From assembly GCF_018256155.1 (NCBI RefSeq), contig NZ_JAERLY010000003.1:177560-241559 (forward strand): a stretch of 64,000 nucleotides of DNA, read 5' to 3'. The position numbers were made by a program, and so were the translations under genes. The notes beneath the pieces were generated by a model, which saw nothing but the letters and a program-made list of their open reading frames with translations, had not been told where the DNA came from and searched no databases. Source of the stretch: Gluconobacter sp. Dm-62. GTDB taxonomy: Bacteria; Pseudomonadota; Alphaproteobacteria; Acetobacterales; Acetobacteraceae. Of this stretch, positions 43,172 to 52,412 are shown piece after piece (the first letter of the stretch is position 1; each line of letters begins with the position of its first letter).

Positions 43172-44626
43172 TCAGGTGCCGCAGAATGTGTTCATCACCT
43201 TTTCATGGGGCGCCGGTGGTGCCTCCAGCCCGTCCGCGGCGTCCTCAAATGGATGCGAAAGCGCCTCGGTCAGCCGATGGAACGGGGCGTAGTCGCCTGC
43301 CACTGCCGACTGGATCATCTCTTCGATTCGGTGATTGCGTGGAATGAGGCGTGGATTCGTGGCCTGCATGTCCGTGTAACAGGCCTCCACAGATCGCTCT
43401 TCCCGGCCCAGCCGCGTCTGCCAGTCTCCGATCCAGCCTTCAATTTTTGAGTCTGGCCCGAACAGCGACACGAGATTTTCCGTTCGTCCCGTGCGAACCA
43501 CTTCTCCAAGCTGGCGGAATGTCAGCGTGAAATCAGCCTCTCCCCGCTGCATGGCCGTCAGCAGCCGCCCTGCCAGTCGGGCATCTCCGTCTTCTTCCAG
43601 CGCCAGACCCAGCTTGCGGCGCCAGCCCCCGAGATAGGCCACGTTGAACACGTCATCGAAGCGCATCAGCGCGCTCTTGGCCTGTGCGACCGCCTTCTCG
43701 CGATCAGTATCGAGCAGTGGCAGCAGCGTTTCGGCCAGCCGTCCGAGGTTCCACAGAGCCATATCGGGCTGGTTCCCGTAGGCGTAGCGCCCGTTCTGGT
43801 CGATGAAGCTGAAGACCTTTGCCGGATCATAGGTGTCCAGAAATGCACAGGGACCGAAATCGATGGTCTCGCCCGCGATGGACATGTTGTCCGTGTTCAT
43901 GACGCCGTGAATGAACCCGACCAGCATCCAGCGCGCCACCAGATCAGCCTGTCGGGTTGTGACGGCTTGCAGCAGGGCCAGATAGGGATTTTCGGCATCC
44001 GCCACTTCCGGATACAGCCGCCCGATTACATGATCCGCAAGAATGCGGACCCCTTCAATATCGCCTTGTGCCGCGAAATACTGGAACGTCCCGACCCGTA
44101 CATGACTGGAGGCGACCCGCACGATGACGCCACCGGGCTGCATCGTCTCGCGGGCGACGCTCTCGCCTGTCGTCAGGGCGGCAAGGGCGCGCGTTGTGGG
44201 AATCCCAAGTGCATGCATGGCTTCACTGACCACATATTCGCGCAGGACCGGTCCCAGAGCCGCGCGCCCGTCTCCACGCCGGGAAAATGGCGTCGGCCCG
44301 GAGCCCTTGAGATGAATGTCCCGCAAACGTCCCGACTGGTCCGTCAATTCACCCACCAGCATCGCGCGTCCGTCCCCGAGGCTCGGGACGAAATGCCCGA
44401 ACTGATGCCCCGCATAGGCCATGGCGACGGGTGCGGATCCGTCCGGTCGGGTGCCCTGACTCAGGAACGCGATCCCCGCCGGGCTGCGCAGCCAGTCCGG
44501 GTCCATCCCCAGTTCACGTGCCAGAGGCTCGTTCAGCGCGACGATCTGGGGATCGCGAAATGGTGCCGGGGTGAGGGGGGCGAAGAAACGCCCGGGCAGG
44601 GACGCGTAGATGCGGGAGAGCTGCAT
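43172..44626 (-). CDS. selO: Protein adenylyltransferase SelO
   Basis: This pseudokinase of 484 residues transfers AMP from ATP to Ser/Thr/Tyr of target proteins, linked to redox stress (known for E. coli YdiU). Length and sequence fit: FDNSYASLPG-type start (LSRIYASLPGRFFAPLTP), YAGHQFGHFVPSLGDGRA, DIHLKGSGPTPFSRRGDGRAALGP, HGVMNTDNMSIAGETIDFGPCAF and MALWNLGRLAETLLPL. It ends TFCGT, a Cys near the position of selenocysteine in animal SelO. No partner genes lie next to it; it is convergent with the small ORF. Confidence 0.96.
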   Translation of the reverse strand: MQLSRIYASLPGRFFAPLTPAPFRDPQIVALNEPLARELGMDPDWLRSPAGIAFLSQGTRPDGSAPVAMAYAGHQFGHFVPSLGDGRAMLVGELTDQSGRLRDIHLKGSGPTPFSRRGDGRAALGPVLREYVVSEAMHALGIPTTRALAALTTGESVARETMQPGGVIVRVASSHVRVGTFQYFAAQGDIEGVRILADHVIGRLYPEVADAENPYLALLQAVTTRQADLVARWMLVGFIHGVMNTDNMSIAGETIDFGPCAFLDTYDPAKVFSFIDQNGRYAYGNQPDMALWNLGRLAETLLPLLDTDREKAVAQAKSALMRFDDVFNVAYLGGWRRKLGLALEEDGDARLAGRLLTAMQRGEADFTLTFRQLGEVVRTGRTENLVSLFGPDSKIEGWIGDWQTRLGREERSVEACYTDMQATNPRLIPRNHRIEEMIQSAVAGDYAPFHRLTEALSHPFEDAADGLEAPPAPHEKVMNTFCGT

Positions 44627-44678
44627 CGGAGATCCAATCAGGACTGAAGAGGTCTCCCTTCAGATGGGCCATTGGCTT

Positions 44679-45599
44679 TCAAAAGGGAAGGGCATCATTG
44701 GGAAAGCAGTGTTCGTTCAGCAGATCCGTCAGCCAGTCCGTAAAGACTTCCAGCCGCCGGGAAAGATGCTTGCGGTGGGGATAGAGCAGCGTCATGGGAA
44801 GCGAAGCCGGACGCCATTGCGGCAGAACGTTCACAAGCTCGCCAGTGCGGATATGGGGCAATACGTCATAAGCGGGAAGCTGTGCCAGTCCCAGCCCCGC
44901 AAGGCAGCATGCGACCGCGCCTTCCGCGCTATTGACCGTAACCCGTCCCGAAAGTGGCAGGTTTTCCTCTCGTCCATCCACGTTCCATTCCCATTCCTCG
45001 ATCCTTCCCGTGGAAGGAGACGCATAGAGAACAGCCTGATGGGCCGCGAGGTCCTCCAGCGTCCGGGGCATACCATGCCGCTCCAGATAGGCCGGACTGG
45101 CCACATTGAGAACCGGAAGTACCCCCAGTCTGCGCCCGATCAGGCTGGAATCGCGTAGCGGACCGACGCGCAGCACACAGTCTGTGCCTTCTTCAGCCAG
45201 ATTGATGCTGCGATCAGTCATACCAAGCTCGATATCCAGCCCCGGATGTCGTGTCAGAAATTCCGGCAGGGCTGGCGCTACGATTAATCGACCGATTCTT
45301 CCTGGCAGATTAACCTTCACATGGCCTTGCGTTTCTTCCCGCCGAAGACGGAACTGGTTTTCGGCGTCTTCAAAATCGGCCAGAAGGCGCAGCGCATTCT
45401 GATGGAATAGCCTCCCGTCCTCCGTAAGCCGCACGGAACGTGTCGTGCGGGTCAGGAGCTGGGTGCCCAGCCGGTTTTCCAGCTCCTGCACGGCGGTCGA
45501 GACAGTGGAGCGCGGCATCTGAAGCGTATCAGCGGCGTGCGTGAAGCTGCCGCTTTCCGCGACCCGTACGAAAACGCGGAACAGGTCTATGCGGTCCAT
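44679..45599 (-). CDS. LysR-family transcriptional regulator
   Basis: This regulator of 306 residues has an N-terminal winged HTH (MDRIDLFRVFVRVAESGSF through QMPRSTVSTAVQELENRLG, residues 1-60) and a C-terminal LysR substrate domain (from about 90). The domain resembles the subgroup that represses or activates an adjacent oxidoreductase. ATG 45599 gives the typical N-terminus; the frame to 45707 is upstream sequence. It is divergent from the SDR gene at 45733 with 133 bp between, so the SDR gene is the natural target (inference). The effector is unknown. Confidence 0.92.
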   Translation of the reverse strand: MDRIDLFRVFVRVAESGSFTHAADTLQMPRSTVSTAVQELENRLGTQLLTRTTRSVRLTEDGRLFHQNALRLLADFEDAENQFRLRREETQGHVKVNLPGRIGRLIVAPALPEFLTRHPGLDIELGMTDRSINLAEEGTDCVLRVGPLRDSSLIGRRLGVLPVLNVASPAYLERHGMPRTLEDLAAHQAVLYASPSTGRIEEWEWNVDGREENLPLSGRVTVNSAEGAVACCLAGLGLAQLPAYDVLPHIRTGELVNVLPQWRPASLPMTLLYPHRKHLSRRLEVFTDWLTDLLNEHCFPNDALPF

Positions 45600-45639
45600 C
45601 AGGCCTCCGAAATCAGCAGATCCGGTTTGTTCGGATTTC

Positions 45640-45656
45640 CTGACAGATAATATCAG
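45640..45656. promoter_or_regulatory. Imperfect palindrome, possible LysR operator
   Basis: CTGA-N9-TCAG with one further symmetric pair lies in the LysR/SDR divergent region, 40-57 bp from the LysR start. It also overlaps a TATTAT-like element on the minus strand. It fits autoregulation but is short. Confidence 0.35.
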
Positions 45657-45732
45657 AACTTCGCTCTTTTTGCAGATTTTTTGACAAATCATAGTTGTGG
45701 TCGTCATCCATCAGCGCAAGGAGGTCACCCTC

Positions 45733-46506
45733 ATGGCCGATCACAGCATCAAGGGAAAAACCGTTCTCATCACAGGGGGCGCCAAGAATCTCGGTGGCCT
45801 GATCGCCCGCGATCTCGCATCACAGGGCGCGGTGGCCATCGCCATCCACTACAACAGCGCCGCAACACAGGCCGATGCGGATGCGACGGTCTCCGCTCTG
45901 AAAATGCAGGGCGTCAAAGCACAGGCCTTTCAGGGAGACCTGACGAGTGCCGCTGCCAATACCAGACTCTTCGAAGAGGTCGTGGCAGTCTTTGGGAAGC
46001 CGGACATCGCCATCAATACGGTGGGAAAGGTTCTCAAGAAGCCAATCCTCGAAACCTCCGAGGAAGAATATGACGGGATGTTCGCGGTCAACGCGAAGGC
46101 TGCCTATTTTTTCATCAAGGAAGCTGGCCGGCATCTGAATGACAACGGCAAGATCCTGACCATCGTCACATCCCTGCTGGGCGCTTATACGCCCTTCTAT
46201 TCAACCTATGCGGGTTCAAAGGCTGCCGTGGAGCATGTAACGCGTGCGGCCTCCAGGGAATTCGGTGCGCGCGGTATTTCCGTCAATGCAATCGGCCCAG
46301 GTCCGATGGACACGCCGTTCTTCTATGGTCAGGAAGCGCCGGAAGCCGTGGCCTATCACAAGACCGCCGCTGCTCTTTCAGCGTTTAGCCGTACGGGTCT
46401 TACCGATATCGAGGACATCGTACCCGTTGTGCGTTGCCTGGTGTCAGATGGCTGGTGGACGACCGGACAGACCATTCTGGTTAATGGTGGCTATACAACA
46501 AAGTAG
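45733..46506 (+). CDS. Short-chain dehydrogenase/reductase (SDR)
   Basis: This NAD(P)-dependent oxidoreductase has 257 residues. The nucleotide-binding TGGAKNLGGLIARDLA is at about 14-29, NTVGK stands for the usual NNAG, and the catalytic Ser is in TIVTSLLGAYTPFYSTYAGSK with Y-x3-K. The ending is GQTILVNGGYTT. The TGG.K.LGG form is typical of a subgroup of classical SDRs acting on alcohols or ketones; the substrate is unknown. AAGGAGG lies seven bases ahead of ATG 45733, an unusually strong site. It is paired with the divergent LysR gene. Confidence 0.93.
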   Translation: MADHSIKGKTVLITGGAKNLGGLIARDLASQGAVAIAIHYNSAATQADADATVSALKMQGVKAQAFQGDLTSAAANTRLFEEVVAVFGKPDIAINTVGKVLKKPILETSEEEYDGMFAVNAKAAYFFIKEAGRHLNDNGKILTIVTSLLGAYTPFYSTYAGSKAAVEHVTRAASREFGARGISVNAIGPGPMDTPFFYGQEAPEAVAYHKTAAALSAFSRTGLTDIEDIVPVVRCLVSDGWWTTGQTILVNGGYTTK

Positions 46507-46855
46507 TGGTTTTCGGGGGTTTGCGAAAGGAAAGCCAACCCTCTCCAAAAGCAGCAAACGGCATGATGGAAGCAGCAGAGACAAAAAATCCTGCTCAGGA
46601 ATAACCCGATACGGGATATGATTTTTCTGTTCATATCCCGTATTTTCAAGAAAACGGCCCTGTGATGAAGGTGTCTATGCTTGAAGCCGTTAATGAGTTT
46701 TTGATCACTCGGAACTATGCTGGCGTCAGGTATTTTTCAGTTCTCGCCTGCAGAGGTGGTGACGGAAAAGAGAGTCTTCTCTATTCATGAGAAAATAAAC
46801 TGGCGTTCCTACCTTTGGTGCCGCCTGCGCGCGACAACAGCATAGAGGACATTTC
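46507..46855. other. Intergenic region before the type I secretion genes
   Basis: The 349 bases hold the SDR terminator (46609-46646) and presumably the promoter of the secretion operon. No small gene, riboswitch or recognisable operator was found. The AT content rises in the last 200 bases, as in a promoter region. Confidence 0.6.
46609..46646 (+). terminator. Rho-independent terminator of the SDR gene
   Basis: A 13-bp perfect stem (46609-46621 with 46631-46643) with a T-rich loop is followed by TTTC. It lies about 100 bp after the SDR stop. Confidence 0.8.
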
Positions 46856-49078
46856 GTGGAGCATACCCAGAGCTTGTCAGGCCCGGACGGAAGAGTCAGT
46901 CCGACTGTCATTCGACTTTATGCTGTCCTGGCCGCAGCCCGCTATCATGGCCTTGAGCTGGATATCCGCGATTTTGCGGCAGAGCCAGGTGAGGATTCGC
47001 CGTCTCCCGCAACCCTCGCAAGATGGCTGAACGAGCAGGGGGGGGTGGCCAAGGGCATGCGCCTTCGGTGGCGTTACCTCGTCAAGATCCGCAATGCGCC
47101 GCCTGTTGTCCTGATGTTCAAGGACGGGTCGGCCGGTCTGATGGTGCGTGCCGATGCCGAAAAAGGCGTGGTATGGCTTCGTGATCCCATGGGCGGCGAA
47201 GGGGACGCTCCCGTTCCGGTGGACGAGCTGCGCCTCATGCAGGTCTGGACCGGAGATGTTCTGCTGGTCAAACGTCGTCGCGACGAATCCGAGGCAGACG
47301 CGAAGTTCGATCTGCTCTGGTTCGCGAAAATGGTGCTTCGCGAAAAAAAGGTGCTGCGGGATATCGCCTTTGCGTCGCTGATCCTGAGTGTATTGCAGAT
47401 TTTCCCTGCGCTGATCGTCATGCAGGTCATCGACCGGGTGGTGAACTACCATTCAATGGCAACGCTGATCTCATTGAGTGGCTTTGTCGTCATTCTCTCT
47501 TTTTACGAGATCCTGCTGACCTATGCCCGTCGTGAGCTTTCACTGATCCTGTCCACCCGTCTGGATGCCCGGATTTCGCTCCACGCCTTCAATAGGCTTC
47601 TCGCTCTGCCGCTGGAATTCTATGAGCGTGAACAGACAGGCGAAGTCCTGGGGCGTTTCATGGCCGTCTTCAAGGTCCGGGACTTTCTGACCGGCCAGCT
47701 GATGAGCACCATGCTGGATCTCTTCACGCTCGTTGTGGTGCTCCCGGTACTGTTCATACTGAGCTCAACCCTTGCATGGATGACGCTGGCCGGAGCGGGT
47801 TGCATCGGTCTTATCGTGGTACTCTTTCTGCCCCCGGTCACCCGTGTCATCGGCCAGCAGGTTGTTGCGGAGATGAAGCGTGGCTCCGTTCTTTATGAAA
47901 CGGTTGCCGGGATCAGAACGGTCAAGACGCTTGCTCTGGAAGCGACGCGCCGGGAGATCTGGGACGAGCGGACGGCAGAAGTGGTGCGGTGGAAGCTCGC
48001 GGCCGGACGGATGGTCAACTGGCCCCAGACGCTGGTCATGCCGTTTGAAATCTTCATCAATCGCGGCATTATCCTGGTAGGTGCTTACCTGATCCTGACG
48101 AACAGCAGTTCCATGCAGCCGGGTGCTCTTATGGGTTTCATGATGCTCGGTGGACGTGTCGCCGGTCCGCTTGTCAACCTTGCCAAGCTGATGGAAGCCT
48201 TCAACGAAGTCAGTGTCTCTCTGAGTGAAGCGGGCAGGGTTCTGAACCAGCCCACGGAAACCAAGGCTCTGACCACTGGAATGCGTCCTGTGGTCAAGGG
48301 TGCGCTGTCTTTCGTCAATGTCGATTTCTGTTATCCCGGCTCGACGACCAAGGCTCTGAATGACGTTACGTTTGAGATTCCGGCGGGAACAATGCTGGGT
48401 CTTGTCGGCCGGTCCGGGTCGGGTAAATCGACAGTAACGCGTCTTCTTCAGGGTGTGAGCCGTAATTATACGGGCTATCTGCGTCTGGACGGTGTGGATC
48501 TGCGTGAAATCAATCTTACCCATCTGCGCCGTTCTTTCGGTGTGGTGCTTCAGGACAACTTCCTGTTTCGTGGGACTATTCGCGACAACATTACAGCTGG
48601 CCGTCCTGGCCTGACGATTGACGATGCAATCCGGGCTGCGCGCCTGGCCGGTGCAGAAGAATTCATCGAGCGTATGCCAGCAGGTTACGATACCTGGATT
48701 GAAGAGGGCTCAACCAACATCTCGGGTGGGCAGCGTCAGCGCCTCGCGATCGCGCGTGCGGTTATCAGTGATCCAAAGCTGATGATTCTGGATGAGGCGA
48801 CATCGGCTCTCGATCCGGAGTCCGAAGCTCTGGTGAACGCCAATCTGCAGCGTATTGGCAAGGGCCGGACGATGGTGATTGTTTCCCATCGTCTGTCGTC
48901 TCTGGTAAACTGTCACCAGATCGCGGTCATGGACCAGGGCAAGCTGATCGATATTGCGCCCCACAGAGTTCTGCTGGAACGGTGTGAGATCTACCGTATG
49001 CTGTGGTTGCAGCAGAACCGGCACATGACAGATAAAGATGTTCCCCGCGACGCCGGGCAACTGACGGAAGGAGAGTAA
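46856..49078 (+). CDS. Type I secretion ABC transporter with C39-like domain
   Basis: This inner-membrane exporter ATPase has 740 residues. Residues 1-150 form a C39-like domain (STPTVIRLYAVLAAARYHGLELD-type start), without the catalytic Cys expected in true C39 peptidases. It therefore docks rather than cleaves a substrate, as in HlyB. Membrane helices occupy about 165-440. The ATPase has GRSGSGKST near 519, NISGGQRQRLAIARA near 620 and LMILDEATSALD near 641. GTG 46856 follows GAGGA six bases upstream. It is the first gene of a cluster with a HlyD adaptor, a Sel1 protein and glycosyltransferases; no substrate gene and no TolC are adjacent. Confidence 0.94.
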   Translation: MEHTQSLSGPDGRVSPTVIRLYAVLAAARYHGLELDIRDFAAEPGEDSPSPATLARWLNEQGGVAKGMRLRWRYLVKIRNAPPVVLMFKDGSAGLMVRADAEKGVVWLRDPMGGEGDAPVPVDELRLMQVWTGDVLLVKRRRDESEADAKFDLLWFAKMVLREKKVLRDIAFASLILSVLQIFPALIVMQVIDRVVNYHSMATLISLSGFVVILSFYEILLTYARRELSLILSTRLDARISLHAFNRLLALPLEFYEREQTGEVLGRFMAVFKVRDFLTGQLMSTMLDLFTLVVVLPVLFILSSTLAWMTLAGAGCIGLIVVLFLPPVTRVIGQQVVAEMKRGSVLYETVAGIRTVKTLALEATRREIWDERTAEVVRWKLAAGRMVNWPQTLVMPFEIFINRGIILVGAYLILTNSSSMQPGALMGFMMLGGRVAGPLVNLAKLMEAFNEVSVSLSEAGRVLNQPTETKALTTGMRPVVKGALSFVNVDFCYPGSTTKALNDVTFEIPAGTMLGLVGRSGSGKSTVTRLLQGVSRNYTGYLRLDGVDLREINLTHLRRSFGVVLQDNFLFRGTIRDNITAGRPGLTIDDAIRAARLAGAEEFIERMPAGYDTWIEEGSTNISGGQRQRLAIARAVISDPKLMILDEATSALDPESEALVNANLQRIGKGRTMVIVSHRLSSLVNCHQIAVMDQGKLIDIAPHRVLLERCEIYRMLWLQQNRHMTDKDVPRDAGQLTEGE

Positions 49079-49080
49079 TC

Positions 49081-50547
49081 ATGAGCTCTTCCGACATGAT
49101 TCCTCAGGACGACAATTCGCCACCTCAGTCCGATGAAGATTTCACCCAGCATGTTCCGCGGACTGCTACGGATCCTTTCGCACCCAATGACATGCCATTG
49201 GCCCTGCTTGAGTTCCACTCGCCCACGGCGGGGCTTGTCAATCTTCCGGCAACTCCATCTGCCCGGTACATCACCTGGCTGATCGGTGGCCTGTTTCTGG
49301 CCTGCGTGGCTGCAATGGCGCTTTTCCCGATCAATCGCGTTGTTTCGACGCCGGGCCGGCTGATTTCCACGCAGCCAACCATCGTCGTGCAGCCGCTTGA
49401 GACAGCCATCATCCGCTCAATTGACGTCCGGGTTGGCGACTTCGTGAAAAAGGGTGATGTCCTCGCGCATCTCGACCCGACAATCACGGAAGCTGACATC
49501 ACGAATATGCGTGTGCAGCGGGATGCCTACCAGGCGGAATATGATCGTCTGAAAGCCGAGGCCGCGGGGCAGGATTATCATGTCAATCTGAATGATCCGG
49601 CATCAGTGGAACAGGGAGCGGCTTTCCTGCGCCGCAAGACTGAATATCAGGCTCATGTCGAGAATTACGCCCAGCAGATCGCTGGTCTTGAAAGCGACAT
49701 CCAGGGCTACCGGGCAAACGCAGCCATGTATGGCAGCAAGATGCGTGTTGCTTCCGAAGTCCTGCAGATGCGGCAGCGTGAGCAGGCCGATCAGGTTGGT
49801 TCGCGTCTTTCGACCCTTGGTGCCCAGACCGAACTGATGGAAGCCGAGCGGGCAGAAATCTCTTCTCAGCAGAGTGCAAACTCTGCCGAGAAGAAGCTGG
49901 CTGCCATGAAGGCCGAGCGTGATGGGTATGTTGGGAACTGGCAAGCCAAGATCTATTCGGAACTGACCGAAGCCGGGCATCATGTCGCGGAATATCGCAG
50001 TTCTTTTGAAAAGGCGCAGCTTCGTCAGGACCTTGTTCTGCTGCGGGCGCCTGAAGACGGTGTCGTCCTGACCATTGCACAAGGATCTGTCGGATCTGTT
50101 CTTCAGTCTGCCGGGCAGTTCATCACGCTTGTTCCTACGGGTTTTGGACTTGAAATGGAGGCCGTCATGCGTTCGCAGGACGTTGGCTTCGTTCAGGTGG
50201 GAGACCATGCGCTCCTGAAATTCGCTACCTTCCCTTACGATCAGTATGGGGGTGCTGAAGCGACAGTTCGCGTCATCAGTGCGGACGCCTTCACGCCTTC
50301 TTCGCAGGGTGGGGGCGCAAATGGAGGAGGAAGCGGCGGTGCGACTTCTGAGGACACGGCTTCAACTGGCATCTATCGTGTCCGTCTGCGGATCGATCGT
50401 TACACGCTCCACGGTCAGCCCTCTTTCTTCCATCCAATGCCGGGTATGTCTGTGACTGCCGATGTTGATGTCGGAAAACGGACTGTCCTGCAGTACCTGT
50501 TTAACAAGCTGACCCCTGCGCTCACCGATGGCATGAGGGAGCCATAA
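49081..50547 (+). CDS. HlyD-family type I secretion adaptor
   Basis: This periplasmic adaptor of 488 residues is anchored by one helix (about 63-83, YITWLIGGLFLACVAAMALF). The short lipoyl start VVQPLETAIIRSIDVRVGDFVKKGDVLAHLDPT is followed by a long coiled-coil hairpin (about 130-310) for an outer-membrane channel and then APEDGVVLTIAQGSVGSVLQSAG. A Gly/Ser-rich insert (GGGANGGGSGGATSED) near 405-420 interrupts the C-terminal beta domain and is unusual for this family. The ATG follows GGAGAGTAATC, three bases after the stop of the ABC gene. Confidence 0.93.
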   Translation: MSSSDMIPQDDNSPPQSDEDFTQHVPRTATDPFAPNDMPLALLEFHSPTAGLVNLPATPSARYITWLIGGLFLACVAAMALFPINRVVSTPGRLISTQPTIVVQPLETAIIRSIDVRVGDFVKKGDVLAHLDPTITEADITNMRVQRDAYQAEYDRLKAEAAGQDYHVNLNDPASVEQGAAFLRRKTEYQAHVENYAQQIAGLESDIQGYRANAAMYGSKMRVASEVLQMRQREQADQVGSRLSTLGAQTELMEAERAEISSQQSANSAEKKLAAMKAERDGYVGNWQAKIYSELTEAGHHVAEYRSSFEKAQLRQDLVLLRAPEDGVVLTIAQGSVGSVLQSAGQFITLVPTGFGLEMEAVMRSQDVGFVQVGDHALLKFATFPYDQYGGAEATVRVISADAFTPSSQGGGANGGGSGGATSEDTASTGIYRVRLRIDRYTLHGQPSFFHPMPGMSVTADVDVGKRTVLQYLFNKLTPALTDGMREP

Positions 50548-50581
50548 CAGAAATACGGAGCGTCCTTGGAACGCTCAAAGG

Positions 50582-50608
50582 AACGCCCGGCAAAGTCCGG
50601 GCGTTTTC
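50582..50608 (+). terminator. Rho-independent terminator
   Basis: AACGCCCGG and CCGGGCGTT form a 9-bp stem with a 6-base loop, followed by TT. It lies 35 bp after the HlyD stop and may set a lower level for downstream genes. Confidence 0.9.
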
Positions 50609-50639
50609 ATGTGACAGTCATTGAGGACCCAACCTGCTC

Positions 50640-52412
50640 ATGTCGGTTAAACATCGTCTTGCCGCTCTTTTTTCTTCGCGTGGAAAGCTGGAATATGCGA
50701 TCCAGCTTACGGAAACAGGCAAGGCTGTTCAGGGGTTTGCGCTTCTCAGCCGCCTTGCAGCAGCAGGGGATACAGAGGCGGCTTTTCGGGTTGGCCGGGC
50801 CTATCTGGACGGACTTGGCGTTCCGCCCAGTCTGGAAGATGGCGCCAGATGGATTTTTCTTGCCGCCGAAGCAGGGCATATCGAAGCGGCCTTTGTCCTG
50901 GCGACACTTTATACGATAGGTCTGCCAGAAGGCTTCGAGATAAGGGCTTCCGGCAAAGCACTGGATCTTTCACATACTCCCGCAGCAGGCCCAAGACATC
51001 CGGATTTCCATCTGGGAATTCATTGGGCGAGGATTGCGGCCGAAGGTGGATCTCCGGATGGGCAGGCCCTTCTGGGATATATCCTGACGAGCGGCCCCGA
51101 AGACCTGCGTGATCCGCTACAGGCCCGGTCCTGGTATGACCGGTCTGCCGCAGCAGGGTGTTCACAGGGTCATCTCGGGGTGGCGCTCTCTATCCTTCAG
51201 AATGCTAACACAGGCGAAGAACTCGCGTCTGCGGCCAGACATCTGACGGAAGCGACGAAAGGTGGTCTGGGTACTGCGTTCGACATTCTGGGGCGTATGT
51301 ATGAATCCGGGTCGGGTGTTCCTCGAGATCTTGGAAAAGCGGCTGGTTATTTCCGTGAAGCTGCAGAGCGGAATGTTGTAACGGCACAGGCCCGGTATGG
51401 CGTGATGCTGCTGGAAGGAATCGGCACGCCCCGCCATTATGGGCGTGCGGAAACCTGGCTGAAGCGGGCTGCGACGAATGGCGATACCCAATCGGCGGCA
51501 CTGATCGGGGATCTGTGTGCCAATGGTGGAGATCTGCCGCCAAATCTTATGGAGGCGGCCAAATGGTACCGGCTTGCGGCAGAGCAGAAACATGCCGGGG
51601 CGGCCCGTGCTCTGGGTCTGCTTTATCTGACCGGGAACGGTGTCCATCAGGATCCGGATGTCGCAGCACACTGGTTCAAGGTAGCATCGGAAGCGGGCGA
51701 TGCTCATGCAGACGCCGATTTTGGCAACCTGATTCTTGCGGGTGCCTCGGCTACTCCAGATGAAAAGCAGGCTCTGCACGCGCGTTTTGAAAAAGCGGCG
51801 GAAAAGGGTGATCTGGTTGGAGCCTATAATCTTGGCGTATGTTTTGCCGAAGGCGTGACGGGCGCGCAGAACGGGCGTGAAGCGGCCCGCTGGATGCAAA
51901 AGGCCGCTGATGGCGTCGTCAACGCCCAGTATCACTATGGCAAAATGCTGCTTGAGGGACGGGGTGTGCAGCCTGACCCCACTCAGGCCCTGTACTGGAT
52001 GGAAAAGGCGGCAGACGCAGGCATGGCCGATGCTCAGGTGGCTGTGGCTGGTCTGCTTGTTGATGGACGAATCAATGGTCGCCGGGATCATGAAAAAGCC
52101 CTGACGTTCTATCGGAACGCTGCCGAGAGTGGAAATGTCGATGCCATGTTCTCGCTGGCTGCGATGTATGGCGGGGGACATGACGTGCCTGAAAACCGTC
52201 CGCAGGCACAGTTGTGGTTCCGCAAGGCTGCCCAACGCGGAAACGGCCTCGCCCAGATGATGCTGGGGCGCTACCTCATTCGTGGACTGGGAGGTGTCAC
52301 GGATCCGGTAGAGGGACGTATCTGGCTGGAACGGGCGAAAGCACAGAATATCAAGGATGCTGACGCGGAACTGTCTCTTCTGAATGAAGCACAGCCGGAT
52401 GACGATGATTGA
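50640..52412 (+). CDS. Sel1-repeat protein
   Basis: The product has 590 residues made almost entirely of Sel1-like (TPR-type) alpha/alpha repeats. About a dozen are visible, for example AAFRVGRAYLDGLGVPPSLEDGA, ILGRMYESGSGVPRDLGKAAG, ALGLLYLTGNGVHQDPDVAAH and MLGRYLIRGLGGVTDPVEGR, with 'A..G...A...LG..Y..G.GV' spacing. No signal peptide is seen. Sel1 proteins are scaffolds that assemble membrane or cell-envelope complexes. Its stop overlaps the TTG start of the glycosyltransferase, so the two are probably translated together. Its link to secretion is by context only. Confidence 0.92.
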   Translation: MSVKHRLAALFSSRGKLEYAIQLTETGKAVQGFALLSRLAAAGDTEAAFRVGRAYLDGLGVPPSLEDGARWIFLAAEAGHIEAAFVLATLYTIGLPEGFEIRASGKALDLSHTPAAGPRHPDFHLGIHWARIAAEGGSPDGQALLGYILTSGPEDLRDPLQARSWYDRSAAAGCSQGHLGVALSILQNANTGEELASAARHLTEATKGGLGTAFDILGRMYESGSGVPRDLGKAAGYFREAAERNVVTAQARYGVMLLEGIGTPRHYGRAETWLKRAATNGDTQSAALIGDLCANGGDLPPNLMEAAKWYRLAAEQKHAGAARALGLLYLTGNGVHQDPDVAAHWFKVASEAGDAHADADFGNLILAGASATPDEKQALHARFEKAAEKGDLVGAYNLGVCFAEGVTGAQNGREAARWMQKAADGVVNAQYHYGKMLLEGRGVQPDPTQALYWMEKAADAGMADAQVAVAGLLVDGRINGRRDHEKALTFYRNAAESGNVDAMFSLAAMYGGGHDVPENRPQAQLWFRKAAQRGNGLAQMMLGRYLIRGLGGVTDPVEGRIWLERAKAQNIKDADAELSLLNEAQPDDDD

